The translations under genes and the position numbers were made by a program. Source: Xenopus tropicalis (lineage: Eukaryota > Chordata > Amphibia > Anura > Pipidae). From it: a DNA stretch of 64,000 bases. The notes beneath the pieces were generated by a model, which was not told where the DNA came from, ran no database searches, and saw only the letters and a program-made list of their open reading frames with translations. Below, in pieces: positions 11,786 to 22,655 of the stretch (positions are counted from its first letter, which is position 1; each line of letters starts with the position of its first letter). The stretch covers positions 63,395,378 to 63,459,377 of the forward strand of contig NC_030678.2 in NCBI RefSeq assembly GCF_000004195.4, given 5' to 3'.

Positions 11786-12424
11786 ATGTTCCATATATTT
11801 TTGCACCCCCCTTAGGGCCCACCCAACCCTCCAAGCGTGCGTACATTATACTTTTCTTTGGCACGATCGGTGAGCAGGGGGCACTGGCGGGGATCGGCTC
11901 TGGGTTTCACTCTGGTCCCACCTGACAGCCTGCTGATCCAGTTCTGCAGCAAGAAAAATAGCTGCATCTGTAAACCACACAGCATTTGTCAGTGTAACGA
12001 CCAGTTAACAAAGGACCCTGCGAGACAGCTTGTATAGTGAAACTCTTCGGTGAAACAGATGATCCCTGCTAACCCCGGTTTTTATCAACGCCCTTTTAGG
12101 GCCCCAGAACTTTCTGCAGCAGAGTCAGCAGGGAAACAATCAGAAGTACCAATTGTGAATGACAGGGGCAATAGCCAATGAAACTCTTAAATAATGCTTT
12201 GTTATTTCATTTGATCTTTAGTACAAAAAATAAATATATGCTGGGGCAACAAAGACCCTGAATTTTAGAAAAGCTAATTAAGTTCCTTAGGGCATAAATT
12301 GGGGTATTATGTTTTGTGCTAAAAACACAGAAATGGTTGTCATTTAAAATCATATTAAATCATTACTGTTCTCAATTTATTCCATTAAGAAGTAAATGTA
12401 GAAGTGTTAAGAACCACCCTATGT
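11786..12424. other. no gene seen
   Basis: GC-richer around 11820-12050, possibly old LTR or MITE sequence. No boundary or motif could be supported. Confidence 0.3.
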
Positions 12425-13553
12425 GGCTTAATTCAGAGGGAAAAAAAGTTAATAGTGAAAAAAAGGAAAGCGTTTAAGAATTATAAGTCAGTTATAAGAG
12501 TACAGAAGCTGCATTTAATGTACACTATAACAAGTGTTGTAAAACAGCAATCCGGACAGAGGCTAAAACTAACCCCAAAACATTTTTTAAGTATATTAAT
12601 AGTAAAAAGATGCAGGTTGAGGGTGTGGCCCCATTGAGTTATAGTAACAATATGGTTACAACGGATACAGAAAAGGCAGATGTGCTTAACCAGTTCTTTT
12701 CCTTAGTGTATACAGTAGAGGAGCCAGAGTGCCAAGGCGCACCCAATAGCTGCAATGTTGGCTTAGCTCAATCTAGCCACTGGTTGACGCAGGATATGAT
12801 GCATAAAGATTGTGGGGATATAGCTGGTAGCAGCAGGTAGCGGATTGGAATCTAGACTTCACAGATGAGACGGACCAACAAAATGATCAGGCTCCTGCCT
12901 GTGCTTTATTTTTCACAGGAAATTACACAGCTTTGTGTTTAAAAGGGAAAAAAGTTCAACAAAATAGAGTCTCACCAAAGTGTAGTTTCAACGAACAACA
13001 TAACAAAAAGTCCATACTGGCAATGCCAGGCAGTCTTTCTCTGGAGTCCCAGAATTTGCTTTCAGCCCAAACTTCCCCTCAGAGCCTCTCTCATTTACTG
13101 AACTCCTGCTGCACAACCAGGCTCCCCTTAAGTACTTTATGTGTTGCCTAATTGTCTTCAGTGGTCTCTAGCCATGCTCCAGGGCACTAGCCTATCTTGC
13201 CCTGGAGATTTAAAGGAGCCAGTACCTCAGCCTGGGTGCTATACATCAGCCACCAAACAGAAAATTTCCACTGAGACAACCCTTTTTGCCACAAGATTTA
13301 CTCAAGATTAATGTGAACAAGGCACCAGGGCCAGATGGAATATACCCTCGGGTACTGAGAGAGCTAGGTTTTACAATGGCCTCTGTTTCTGATATTCACA
13401 GACCTGCTTTCATCTGGTATGGTACCTGTGGATTGGAGGAAAGCTAATGTAATTCCTATATTTAAATAGGGATTAAGATCTCATACAAAATTATTTTTTA
13501 GAGAGTGGCATTATGAGCAGTAATCAGCATGGCTTTATGAAGGACAGGTTATG
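12425..13553 (+). mobile_element. CR1-group LINE copy C, internal ORF2 fragment split by a solo LTR
   Basis: Plus-strand ORF2 remnant. 12610-12810 encodes MQVEGVAPLSYSNNMVTTDT..., nearly the same as copy A. After the LTR (12811-13293) the sequence resumes with VNKAPGPDGIYPRVLREL-type coding and runs to an SSNQHGFMKDR match at about 13550. Stops and small deletions break the frame; neither the 5' end nor the 3' end of the element is present. Confidence 0.85.
12811..13293 (-). mobile_element. solo LTR in LINE copy C
   Basis: TGTGGGGATA...TTTTTGCCACA, 483 bp, flanked by AGAT at 12807-12810 and 13294-13297. Comparison with LINE A shows the LINE is continuous once the insert and one AGAT are removed. 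A minus-strand AATAAA (plus TTTATT near 12906) gives the orientation. It has no coding part. Confidence 0.8.
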
Positions 13554-13555
13554 TT

Positions 13556-13955
13556 ATAGTTACATAGTTACTAGGGATGCACAAAACCCACTTTTTTGGG
13601 TTCGGCCGAACCCCCGAATCCACCCCGATGGATTTGGCCGTATACCGAACCGAATCCTAATTAGCATGTGCTAATGAGTATGAGGATATGGATCACAGCG
13701 AATCCCCCCCCTAACATTGAAACCATCGGACTGCTAATTAGCATATGCTAATTTACGCTATTTAGAATTTGGACTCAGTTTGGCTAGGACCGTGGATTCG
13801 GCTGAAACCAAACCCTGCCCAAAAAGGCAGAATCGTGGCTAATAGTTACATAGGATTGAAAAGAAGTTCAACCCTTCCAAGTAAACCCAGCACACACAAA
13901 CCTATACTGACCTATCTATACACTTACATACATAAACTATATATGAAGACCCCTG
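13556..13955 (-). mobile_element. CR1-group LINE 3' end, interrupted by a MITE
   Basis: GTTACATAGTTAC at 13560 and, after an insert, TTACATAGGATTGAAAAGAA plus GTTCAACCC...AAACCCAGCACACAC, the same 3' tail as copies D and 15205. Only the 3' end is present. Confidence 0.65.
13573..13843 (+). mobile_element. MITE of the TAGGGATGCAC family (hAT-like)
   Basis: Begins TAGGGATGCACAAAACCCAC and contains GGTTCGGCCGAACCCCCGAATC and GGATTCGGCTGAAACC. It lies inside a LINE 3' end. Its right terminus is damaged, so no target duplication can be read. Confidence 0.5.
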
Positions 13956-14199
13956 GAGGAGATACGCCAGCCAGTGCAACAACAGGTAAGATGACGTGGC
14001 TGACCAGCAAGAACTATTATAGTCAGGAGGCATATCTTTCCCATGCTGGTCTTTTGAATTCCCCCACCAGGTACAGATTCTGGCCTGTGCAGTTACCAAC
14101 AGCTACTTTTCTTGGTAGTCAGAGAAATCTAGTGAGCTACCCCTGCTGGCCAACTATTATTGTAAGCCTCACCAAACTTGATTCAAAGGCTTTATTCTT

Positions 14200-14790
14200 T
14201 TAACATCAATATATATGGTAAAGTGCCTCTTTTGCAAAGTTCTTCTACTTTGCAAATTGTACACATCCTCTTTCATATTGCATTATATAGCATTTGTCTG
14301 TGTAATACATAAAACCCTTAGGAATGATAAAAGATGCCTGTTTTACTGACTTTAAACAAAGTGCAGCTGAAATTTCCCCTTTAAGGTAAAAGTCCTTCAC
14401 AATCAAATCTTTCCATGTCATAGAGCCAGGAATCCTAATAAGGTAAGGTATGCCCCCTGGTAGAGAATTCTCTTTTAACTGGAGGCCCTGACAGTACTGA
14501 GAAAGAATTAAAAGAGACGAGAAGGTGTCTGTACAGAAAAAAAGCTAAAAAAGATTTGCTGTTCTTTAAAAAGCATTTTTAATAGCCTGCTTCATTATAG
14601 CACAGCATAAATAGTTTAAAAAATGTAATTATAAATTTATATTTTCCTGTGGAAATGTATTAGTGCTATGTAAAGAAAGGGGAAATAACAATGGTTTTAT
14701 ATAAATATGGCTATACTGTATATAAACAGAGGTAAATAAACAGAGCTAAACAGATCTCCTGCTAATGCTAATGCTAACATTATTAAAAAA
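14200..14790. other. no gene seen
   Basis: AT-rich intronic sequence without a recognised repeat. Confidence 0.35.
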
Positions 14791-14901
14791 AGGTACTTGT
14801 GCCCACACATGCTCCTTGCAGTTTTCAGATACCAGCAATAAGCAACCAGCTTATTGCTGGTATCTGAAAACTGCAAGGAGCATGTGTGGGCACAAGTACC
14901 T
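14791..14901. repeat. perfect 53-bp inverted repeat with 5-nt loop
   Basis: Arms 14791-14843 and 14849-14901 are exact reverse complements (AGGTACTTGTGCCC... and ...GGGCACAAGTACCT) around the loop AACCA. No terminal duplication or MITE signature is visible. Confidence 0.97.
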
Positions 14902-15204
14902 TGCTCTAAACTGCACACAGCTGGGCACAAGGGTTTAAAAGCACAGGGCACACAGATGCAATGGAACCCTGAAATGAACACCTAAACAGCTAATTTGACT
15001 CTTGTGAGTGACATACTGTAAGCATTAGTGCCCATATGTTGCATTCACTAATGTTGGGATTATAGGGGGAAATGCTACACCGTGGATAAAAAGCATAGGG
15101 ATTTATTTCCAATTTTGTGCATTGCATTTTTACATTGCATTAAAAAAAAGAGCTTTTCCATTTTGGTTTGTGATGATCAATGTACCGACCAGGTCCTAAG
15201 GTTC
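14902..15204. other. no gene seen
   Basis: Unassigned sequence between the hairpin and a LINE 3' end. Confidence 0.3.
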
Positions 15205-15335
15205 ATATAGTTACATAGTTACATAGGGTTGAAAAAAGACCAGTGTCCATCAAGTTCAACCCATCCAAGTAAACCCAGCACACACAACCCACACCTACCA
15301 ATCTATACACTCACATACATATAATTCACTGAGTG
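15205..15335 (-). mobile_element. CR1-group LINE 3' end fragment
   Basis: TAGTTACATAGTTACATAGGG, then GACCAGTGTCCATCAAGTTC and ACCAATCTATACACTCACAT, almost identical to the 3' UTR of copy D in reverse. It diverges after about 15330, so it is a very short 5'-truncated copy. Confidence 0.85.
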
Positions 15336-15984
15336 CAAAACAGCAGCAGCAAAAATGCCCCTCTCTGCCAGTCTTTACTTCCCCTATTAATTCATGGTGA
15401 ATGCTGTTCCTTAAGCACACAAAGTGGTGGACGGTGGGGTAACTACCAAGCCAGACCCCGTGGCTATGTGGGGGCTGTTGGTGAGTTGGTGCACATATGA
15501 TCATGCTTGTGTCATGGGTCACGCGTGATATTTTTATATTTGTAAATATACCCAGTTGGGATTTTACTTTCTATTAAAAAGACATACTTCATTTTATGTA
15601 TTATGTTTGCTGCATATACCTCCTATATCTGGTAATCTCTCCAGAGTGGCTGTGGTTTACACATGGTATATGGTTATATGCACTGAAATAAGAGATTCAC
15701 TGCTCCAGAAATTCTGCGCCAGGAAAATTGTTTTGCGCTTTCCCACAGAGATTGTGGGAAAAGGTAAGCGATAACAATTACTGGTGGTGTCTAACATGCA
15801 TGGACAAATTTTTTACAATGAGAATTTTAAACCTGCCCGATTGATTTTGTGACTGATGTCAGATAAAAGATTGCTAGATGTATGATCGTTTGGTGCACAT
15901 TAACCTTACAATAACTGTCAGATCGCACTGAAATTGGTAGATAAATAAAAAAAAATTGTTATGTGTATGGTCAGCTTTAAAGTA
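15336..15984. other. no gene seen; possible MITE interior
   Basis: 15830-15980 ends TGTGTATGGTCAGCTTTA, like a weak end of the GGTGGCCATACAC family. The rest is unassigned. Confidence 0.3.
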
Positions 15985-16067
15985 TGGTTATCCAAATTAC
16001 AGAAAGAGCCCTTATCTGGAAAACCCCAGGCCCCGAGCATTCTGGATAGCTGGTCCTATACCTGTAT
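15985..16067 (+). repeat. end fragment of the TACAGGTATGGGA MITE family
   Basis: CTTATCTGGAAAACCCCAGG...ATTCTGGATAGC then CCTATACCTGTA, matching the right end of 31701-32031. Confidence 0.6.
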
Positions 16068-16309
16068 AATTGTAGCTTAACCAAAATGTATCAGTGCTCT
16101 CCCATATAAAAACACTTGGCATGGTCATGGAACTCCTCAATAACCTATAATATCCTTATATTTTTAAATGAGGACTGAAACATTGGATGCTGTACAAAAA
16201 AAGGCAGGTGTGACATGTGGACCTATAGAGAGAATCTGCAGTGGTAAAAAAACCAGACCATAACTTTTTTTTGCACATTCCCTTTAACCAGGCCCAGGGC
16301 CAGAAATAG

Positions 16310-16895
16310 GGGTGCAACAATACCTTGTGGTCTAGTGGGGCGTTGGGGACACCTGCCACCTCCTCCGGTGCGGGGACGCCCGCCGTTGTCTTCTAAGTGC
16401 GCGCGCGCCTCACTCTGCCGTTTATGCGCATGCGCGCTCCTGATGCGCGCACATGCGCACTCGCGTCGTTGTTGCCGGCGCACGCGTGACATTTTCGGTG
16501 CCAAATTCAAATATTTAAAGCGCTCATTGAATGATATTTGTTGCCCAACGTAGGTTTTCCTTTGGTTACTTCCTGGGTGTGATTATCTGCTGTTCTGCCG
16601 TGTTCCTGACCTTGCCTGTATCTGACCTCTCTTGCTTGCTGCCTGAACCGACCTCTGCCTGCCTGACTATTCTCTTGGATTCTGATTCTGTGCTGCGCTG
16701 CCTGACTGTTGCTGACTCCGGCCTGTCCTGACCACTCCGAAGTGTTCCCCATCTGCCTGCCTGTCTCACAATAAGACCTGGCGGCATCCGAGTAGCGAAG
16801 GGCTCCTCCCGACGTGAAAGGCGGCGGTTATTGGCAGAAGAGTGAGCCGAGACCGGACCCTTGGAGCCTGTTCTGAGTTTAGGGATACCAACCGT
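16310..16895 (+). repeat. GC-rich LTR-like sequence
   Basis: A GC-rich island (GCGCGCGCC, GCGCATGCGCGC at 16400-16470) is followed by CT-rich sequence (CTGCCTGACTG-type phrases, 16600-16770) and a stretch ending CCAACCGTGACA at 16897. This resembles Xenopus retrotransposon LTRs as I recall them, but neither end is confirmed. 16970-17090 holds a second GC-rich piece of similar flavour. Confidence 0.4.
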
Positions 16896-17099
16896 GACAA
16901 GGGGTAGCCAGAAGAGGCACCTGCCTAGGGCGCAACAGTGAAGGGGCGCTAAGCAGGTACCACTGTTGCCATCCCTAGTCCGAGATCTCTTACCTGGCGT
17001 CCCTCCACTACTGGTGTCCCCGTGTGTGTGCGCTTGCGTGCATGTGCACGGGAGGGTGGGGTGGGGGCAAAGTGGCCCGCCTCTGACCAGGCCCCTGCA

Positions 17100-17780
17100 A
17101 ATTTAGAGTTACGTGTATTTATTATCTTACTTTACAATTATCAGTTTGTACCTCTTGGCCAAGTCTGACCAGCAAAAAAATCCCAAAAGGATTTCATAAT
17201 GCCACTAAAAGGCCGATAACACACAGCAACAGAATTTTATTAATTAAACAGGCCACTATTAGAGTCCAGTAGGTTGTATACATGAAAACAGGGTAGTAAT
17301 CAAACTGACTTTTAATAAACATGGTACAATGGACAAGGCTGCCCGCACAGGAAGGGAGCTCCCATTGTGGGCAGCCATGTTGCAGCACACGCATAATGAG
17401 CAAGTACCGCAGCTCGCTTATTATGTGCATGTGTGTGATGTAGGTGAGTCACATCCACCTTGCCTACATCACACGCATGCTCATGATAGGTGCCCTTTAT
17501 GCTCCTTAGTTACCATCATGTAATAATTACTGTTTAATCATAGAAAAAAAAAATATTTTTAAAAATGAAAATGATTTGCTCCAATTAGACTCTATGGCAA
17601 ATGACCTCTTCATAATTTAGAGCTTTTTGGATAAAGAGTTTCCAGACATGTGGATCCAAGCAAAATCCAAGCAGAAACTGTTATACTTTATTTATTTTAG
17701 TATTTTTACTCTAACTGCAAATTGTGTTGAATCACTAATTTTAGGACGCATACTAAAACAGAGCCCACAGTGTCATATGA
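17100..17780. other. no gene seen; MITE fragment at 17555-17657
   Basis: 17610-17657 (TTTTTGGATAAAGAGTTTCC) matches the end region of the TACAGGTATGGGA family. The rest is unassigned. Confidence 0.35.
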
Positions 17781-17965
17781 ATATATCATGGTAGTACATA
17801 TGTAAAGCTCATTGTAGTTCACCACAACAAATGCACTGCCCCCCAGTTTCCTCAGTGCTTTACCAGTACAAATGTAGTTTCCGTTGTGTCTTAGTTCTCA
17901 TTAGTGTTCTACCAATGCTACATCAGACCATATAATATCCCAGCAGTACAAATGTACTTAGCATT
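17780..17965 (-). repeat. dispersed repeat shared with 22340-22570
   Basis: Contains CCAGCAGTACAAATGTA, GTGTTCTACCAATGC and CAGTGCTTTACCAGTACAAA. In reverse these are also found in 22340-22570 (ACTGCTGGGATAT, GTAGAGCACTG, GTACTGCTAAAGCACTGG). The family is not recognised. Confidence 0.5.
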
Positions 17966-17986
17966 AGTGGGGAACATAACTGTATA

Positions 17987-18110
17987 TAACCCTAATTTAA
18001 TAATTACGTCTATAGGTATCTGCAGGTGCACTTATCTTGTATAAGTGTATATAACTCTCATTTAAGAATTATGTCTATAAGTGTTTGCAGGTGCACTTAT
18101 CTTAAGGAAT
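17987..18110 (+). repeat. two-copy tandem repeat of about 62 bp
   Basis: The two units share AATTATGTCTATAAGTxT-type sequence and GCAGGTGCACTTATCTT. The second begins near 18051. Confidence 0.8.
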
Positions 18111-18119
18111 ATAACTGCA

Positions 18120-19299
18120 CAATTAATAGCCACTAAGTGGTAACCTGTATAAACAATATTATTGCATGTTTTTAATTGGAGACTGTTTTAACTCGTGAGG
18201 GTGTACGAGGGATTTGCTTTTTACACATGGTGTGTTTATAAATGTATTCTATATAAACTTATAGTCATTTTTATCGATCACATTGTATTTGTATCATTAA
18301 TTTTTTCTAGTATGGAGTAAATAAAAATTGAATTTTTATTAAACACATACACTGGTGTTTGGAGTTATATAAGAAGAGCACCAACTCTGTTGACATATAC
18401 ATCATTGGCGCGGGTTTAGTAGATTCAGCACTTAGCATTAGTACCAGTTTCTTAGCTTTACAAATGCTTAGCCATGCAGTGTCCACAGTTATATAGTAAT
18501 AAATATCTAAAGACCATTGTGCTAGGAAGCCAGATGCATAGTTGTGTATATACTGTACTAGCATTCACTTCCATTATCTGTATATGAATGGGCTTTATGA
18601 TCCCATGTCTATGCAGCATATTAATATTAATTTTTAACAGGGGTAGGGGACTTGCAGTGTCTTGTTTCCCTCCCTCAGAGTATAAATTACTGGTTAGGGG
18701 TAGGGTTGCCAAGTGAATGTCCAGGTCAGAAACCCAGGTGAAAACCAGGCAGAAAACCTCAGAATTGCGTCCTGCGGATGCAATAACCCCACCCCTGATG
18801 TCATCACTCTACCAGAAAACTTAATGTGATGACATTGATGGTCTGCATGGTGATGTCAGCGACGCACGGTGCCAACGTCAACGTCCAGGTTTAAAACCCG
18901 TAGGTACAAAATGCCCTTCATGTGTGCCATTACCATAATACTTTTCACTTGTGCCCCCCATTTATATTTTTCAGTTGTCCTTCTGCATGTTTCATGTGAC
19001 ACAGGGTCTAGGGTCAAGATCAGTTAGGCATACTTGTATGAGACTGCTTTTTAACTGCTGTTCTCTTCACCTCTCCCAGACAGCTAACTGTCTCTCTCAA
19101 TCTGTATAAGAGCACTGACAGGCAGCAGAGCAAAAGCTGAGTAGGGGGCAGAGGATCCCCTTCACATACATAGTGTGGCCCTCTAAAGCTCTGGGCCTAA
19201 GGTGACTGCCTCAGTCGCCTTGCCCTTGAACATGTCCTGGGCTGTATAATGGTCTAAACAGACTACAGCACTAGTGTGCTCAGCCTCAGTGTATTCTTT
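18120..19299. other. no gene seen; weak MITE (18690-18910)
   Basis: 18695 begins TAGGGTTGCCAAGTGAATG, like the TAGGGTTGCCA end at 28932. No other end was found. 18450-18490 carries a short piece of the 17780 repeat family. Confidence 0.35.
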
Positions 19300-19811
19300 A
19301 ATTTCATCGTGGGAAAATATGTTTATTCACCAGTGATTTATACTTATGGTATAACTTTTATTCATTTCCCCTTGGCTTCAGTCCACAATTACAGTATGTA
19401 AACATGAATCCATTTGTTTACAATCCAGTCAAATGCGAAAGAAAAGAGGAAAAGGCACGGCACATCTTGGAAACACATGTAAATTTAACTCCTCCCACCA
19501 ACTTCCATAAGAGGAGACATCTCCCTACATGTCCATTTTTACTAACGATTCCCTTATCCATTGCAGTTGTGAATGTTCTGAAGCGTTTGAATCATGAGCC
19601 ACTGATGCAGTGTGAAGCTCCGCATTTTGTTCTGCTCCAGCACAGAAAGGGATTTGGTTTAGCACAGCTTTTCATTCGTGGATTTGTTCACAGAAAATTA
19701 ACTTGTGGAAGGCTTTGTATCCCCCTTTGTCCCTGCAAGAAAGAACGGGTGTGTGCTGTCTTAGTGACATACTCTGGAGGGATACAAGTAGAAGATAAAG
19801 TGTGAGGCGAT
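19300..19811 (+). promoter_or_regulatory. ppp1r12b: putative internal promoter and 5' UTR of the ppp1r12b small-subunit transcript
   Basis: This stretch lies directly before the first-exon ATG at 19812. I see no good splice acceptor close to the ATG, which suits a transcription start rather than an internal exon. No convincing TATA box, CArG box or MEF2 site was found; a GATA-like AGATAAAG lies about 20 bases before the ATG. A 133-codon open frame at 19404-19805 has no recognisable similarity and is treated as chance. The promoter role is inferred from the family's known internal promoter and from position, so the boundaries are arbitrary. Confidence 0.4.
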
Positions 19812-19913
19812 ATGTCATCACTGTTTAATCGTTCCAAGGATTTCACCCGAACGCGGAAATCGCAGTCTGATTCTCCACCCTCCTCTCCATCACAGGCTAC
19901 GAAGACGCTGCGT
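19812..19913 (+). CDS. ppp1r12b: ppp1r12b alternative first coding exon (small myosin phosphatase subunit N-terminus)
   Basis: ATG at 19812 opens 34 codons starting MSSLFNRSKDFTRTRK and ending ATKTLR, followed by a GTATGG donor at 19914. The donor leaves phase 0, which matches the microexon at 34290. The peptide is basic and Ser/Pro-rich (SDSPPSSPS) and resembles the N-terminus of the small PPP1R12B isoforms in mammals as I remember them. The ATG has G at -3, an adequate context. The frame stays open beyond the donor as an accidental extension, so an unspliced product is possible but unlikely. The call rests on the peptide match and on phase agreement with six downstream pieces. Confidence 0.82.
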
Positions 19914-20722
19914 GTATGGAGCACTGAATTCTTTTCTCGGAGCTGTCTGTTTCACCGTGTGTATTGCTCGCTGAGAATTTTTCATGGCAATGCAGCTGGA
20001 CACAAAGTTTGCCAGTTAACCACCACTTTAGCTTTTCACACACACTACTGCTCCTAACAACACGCTGTTTCACTGTCTTCCACTGCTAAAGTAGTAGTTA
20101 TGCAAACATTTAAGAAAATATTTGTAAATATCTTTATCTTATCTTTTTGCTTTACTTCACTTTTCATGTTCATTATCAGTTGCCCTTATATAGCAGTAGC
20201 AAGCGTCATAAATGCTACCAGAGACTGTACTGCAGTGCAGGGTCACTTTGTTTTAGTTATTGTGCATTTGCACTATGTCTGTGGGTACCTGGGGCTGGCT
20301 GAAGGGCATGGTGACCATGACACCAAGCTTTAGAGGCCCTACTAGCCCAGATGTGGAAAGACTTTTATTTCCTTTCAGTCTTCTAAATGTCTTCATAGGA
20401 GAGAATGATAGTAGGCTGTCTGGGGGAGGTGACATAAGGCACATAAGGTATTAAAACAGCAGCCACGTAATCAACTTGTAACCATCCAGCATCCCTAACT
20501 GCCCCGACCCTAGACTCTCTGCATGACCTTGTGTCACTTGAAATATCAGGGCAGGGAGAAGAATGCCCCCTGCAATGCAGCTGCTGGCTGCCAATGATTG
20601 CACTTGTGCCTGTAACTTTTAACTGTCCAAGCTCCAATTGCTAAGTATTTGAATGCACAAACCTCATTGGTAAAAGGCTGTTGTTCTTAGCTGGAACAGA
20701 AGCCACGGAGTTAAAAGCCCTT
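19914..20722. other. start of the 14.4-kb ppp1r12b intron; no other gene seen
   Basis: Open frames here are short and have no recognisable similarity. No repeat was recognised before the MITE nest at 20727. Confidence 0.4.
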
Positions 20723-20844
20723 TTGAAGAGTTGTTCACCTTTAAATTAACTTTTAATATGAAGTAGAAAGTGATATTCTGAAACAAATTGCAATTTGTCT
20801 TCATTTTGATGCTTGGTTTTTGAGTTTACCTTTTGGTTTAGCAG

Positions 20845-21181
20845 TAGTGATCTGTGGGCCGGCCCAATATCCGCGGGTTAACCTGCTGGTCAGGCAGGTT
20901 CGGGCACCCTCGGCACATCACTTGCGGGTCGCAGGGGGGGGTTCTGGTTGAACTCTTCTGCTCACCCTTCCTGTCCAGGACCTAGCACAGCCAACTGCCT
21001 CTTCTGGCTTGTGAATTTATAGGCGCACGCCCAACACGCCCTGCCCCTTTTGTGACGTCATTGCGGGGTGGACGTGGGTCTATAAACAGAGGGGAGAAAC
21101 CAGGTCAGGTAGGGTTCAAGTTGGGAGTGGGGAGGTTAGGGTTGGGTGTGGGTTGAGTTTTTCTTAACCCGCACATCATTA
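20845..21181 (-). mobile_element. hAT-type MITE nested in a T2 MITE
   Basis: Ends TAGTGATCTGTGGG and CGCACATCATTA; flanking octamers TTTAGCAG (20837-20844) and TTCAGCAG (21182-21189) differ at one base. Its reverse complement matches 25548-25877. An 8-bp duplication is the hAT signature. Confidence 0.85.
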
Positions 21182-21501
21182 TTCAGCAGCTCTCTAGTTT
21201 CTAATTTCAGCAGCTATCTGGTTGCTAGGAAACAAATTACCATAGCAATCAAGTAGTGGTGTGAATAAGAGACTGGAATTTGAATAGAAAGGTAAATAAT
21301 AAAATATAACAATATTAAAATTGTAGCCTTATAAAGCAAAAGTCTTTTGTCTGTGGAGGTGACCCCTCCCCCCCCCCCCCCACAATTGAAATTTTGAAAG
21401 AGTCAGAAGAAGAAGGTTAATAAATCAAAAACTATAAAAAATAAAGAAAAATTGAAAAGTTGCTAAGAATTGACCTACAACATACTAAAAGGTTAACTTA
21501 A

Positions 21502-21918
21502 AGGAACAGTAACACCAAAAAATAAAAGAGCTTTAAGTAATAAAAATATAATGCACTGTTGCCCTGCACTGGGAAAATTGGGTGTGTTTGCTACAGTAAC
21601 ACTACTATAATTTATATAATAAGCTGCTGTGTAGCCATGGGGGCAGCCATTCAAGCTGGAAAAAAGGAGAAAAGGCACAGGTTACATAGCAGATAACAGA
21701 TAAGTTCTGTAGAATACAATAGTGTTTTATCTGTTATCTGCTATGTGCCTGTGCCTTTTCTCCTTTGAATGGCTGCCCCCATGGATACACAGCAGCTTAT
21801 TTATATAAATTATAGTAGACTTTCTAAAGTAAACACACAACTTTTACCAGTGCAGGGCAGCAGCACATTATATTTTAGTTAATTTTATACATTTTCATTT
21901 TTTGGTGTTACTGTTCCT
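21502..21918 (+). mobile_element. T2/Kolobok-type MITE nested in a T2 MITE
   Basis: AGGAACAGTAACACCAAAAA and its inverted copy TTTTTGGTGTTACTGTTCCT form the ends, with TTAA at 21498-21501 and 21919-21922. Much of the interior is also inverted (GGCAGCCATTCAA...TTGAATGGCTGCC around a centre near 21710), so it is a nearly complete hairpin. Confidence 0.92.
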
Positions 21919-21964
21919 TTAAAGGTAAACTACCCCTTTAACTAGGGAGAACATATTGGGTTAT

Positions 21965-22090
21965 TGAATCAGATTTAAGCACAAAGTTGATCCAGGGAGT
22001 GGTCTATTTGCCATCTTGGGTCAAGAAGGATTTCTTTCCCTTTGCAGCAAGTTAAAGGAGGTTCATAAGGGAGATTTTTTGCCTTCCTCC
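21965..22090 (+). repeat. CR1-group LINE 3' UTR fragment
   Basis: AAGTTGATCCAGGGAGTGGT and TTTGCCATCTTGGGTCAAGAAGG match the reverse of 5575-5630 in copy A. Confidence 0.6.
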
Positions 22091-22339
22091 TAAACACCAT
22101 GCTCAGATTTGGTTGGGAAGTTTGACTGACTGACTGATCAATCTGCTCAACCATTTTGCAATGTATGTATGTTGTGATCCTAGTAGATCACATGATTATT
22201 GATGCTAGCCAAAAGGATCAGGCTGTGTATGGCCACCTTTGTGATAAATGCACAAATTACTCCACCACACATAATGGTAGTAAAGTAACTGCTGGTATGT
22301 ATCTGCCTTGCTAGGACAATGTTCTCCAAATATGTCTTT

Positions 22340-22570
22340 TTCTACCACTGTGGGCACTGCATGGCTAAGCATTTGTAAAGCTGAAGCAATGGTACTCCTG
22401 CATTTCTACTGCTGGGATATTATCTAGTTTGTTTTGTCATTGGTAGAGCACTGTGGGAACTATGACACCGTGGGCACTGACACATTTGTACTGCTAAAGC
22501 ACTGGAGACACTACAATGAACTTTACAGTTGTACTGCCAGGACGCTATAATGTTAGTATTTGTTGGTCAC
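22340..22570 (+). repeat. dispersed repeat shared with 17780-17965
   Basis: See 17780-17965; it carries ACTGCTGGGATATTAT and TACTGCTAAAGCACTGG. Repeated GTACTGC words suggest a degenerate internal repeat. Confidence 0.5.
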
Positions 22571-22655
22571 CGTGGGCTGGCCTTCAGTATTATGCCCCAA
22601 TACCATTGTTCTGTATCTGGCCTATGTCAGATAATGCACATTGTACCACATTTTA

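Larger units (their letters stand above)
20727..21937 (+). mobile_element. T2-type MITE (outer member of a nest)
   Basis: Left end AGAGTTGTTCACCTTTAAAT follows TTGA (a decayed TTAA) at 20723; right end GGTAAACTACCCCT precedes TTAA at 21938. The body (GTTGCTAGGAAACAAATTAC, ATAACAATATTAAAATTGTAGCC) matches 57494-57885. It is interrupted by a hAT MITE (20845-21181) and a second T2 MITE (21502-21918). Confidence 0.85.

Noticed and set aside
19404..19805. 133-codon frame just upstream of the small-subunit ATG
   Set aside because: No recognisable domain, no splice signals that fit, and a composition like non-coding DNA; more likely 5' UTR or intron.
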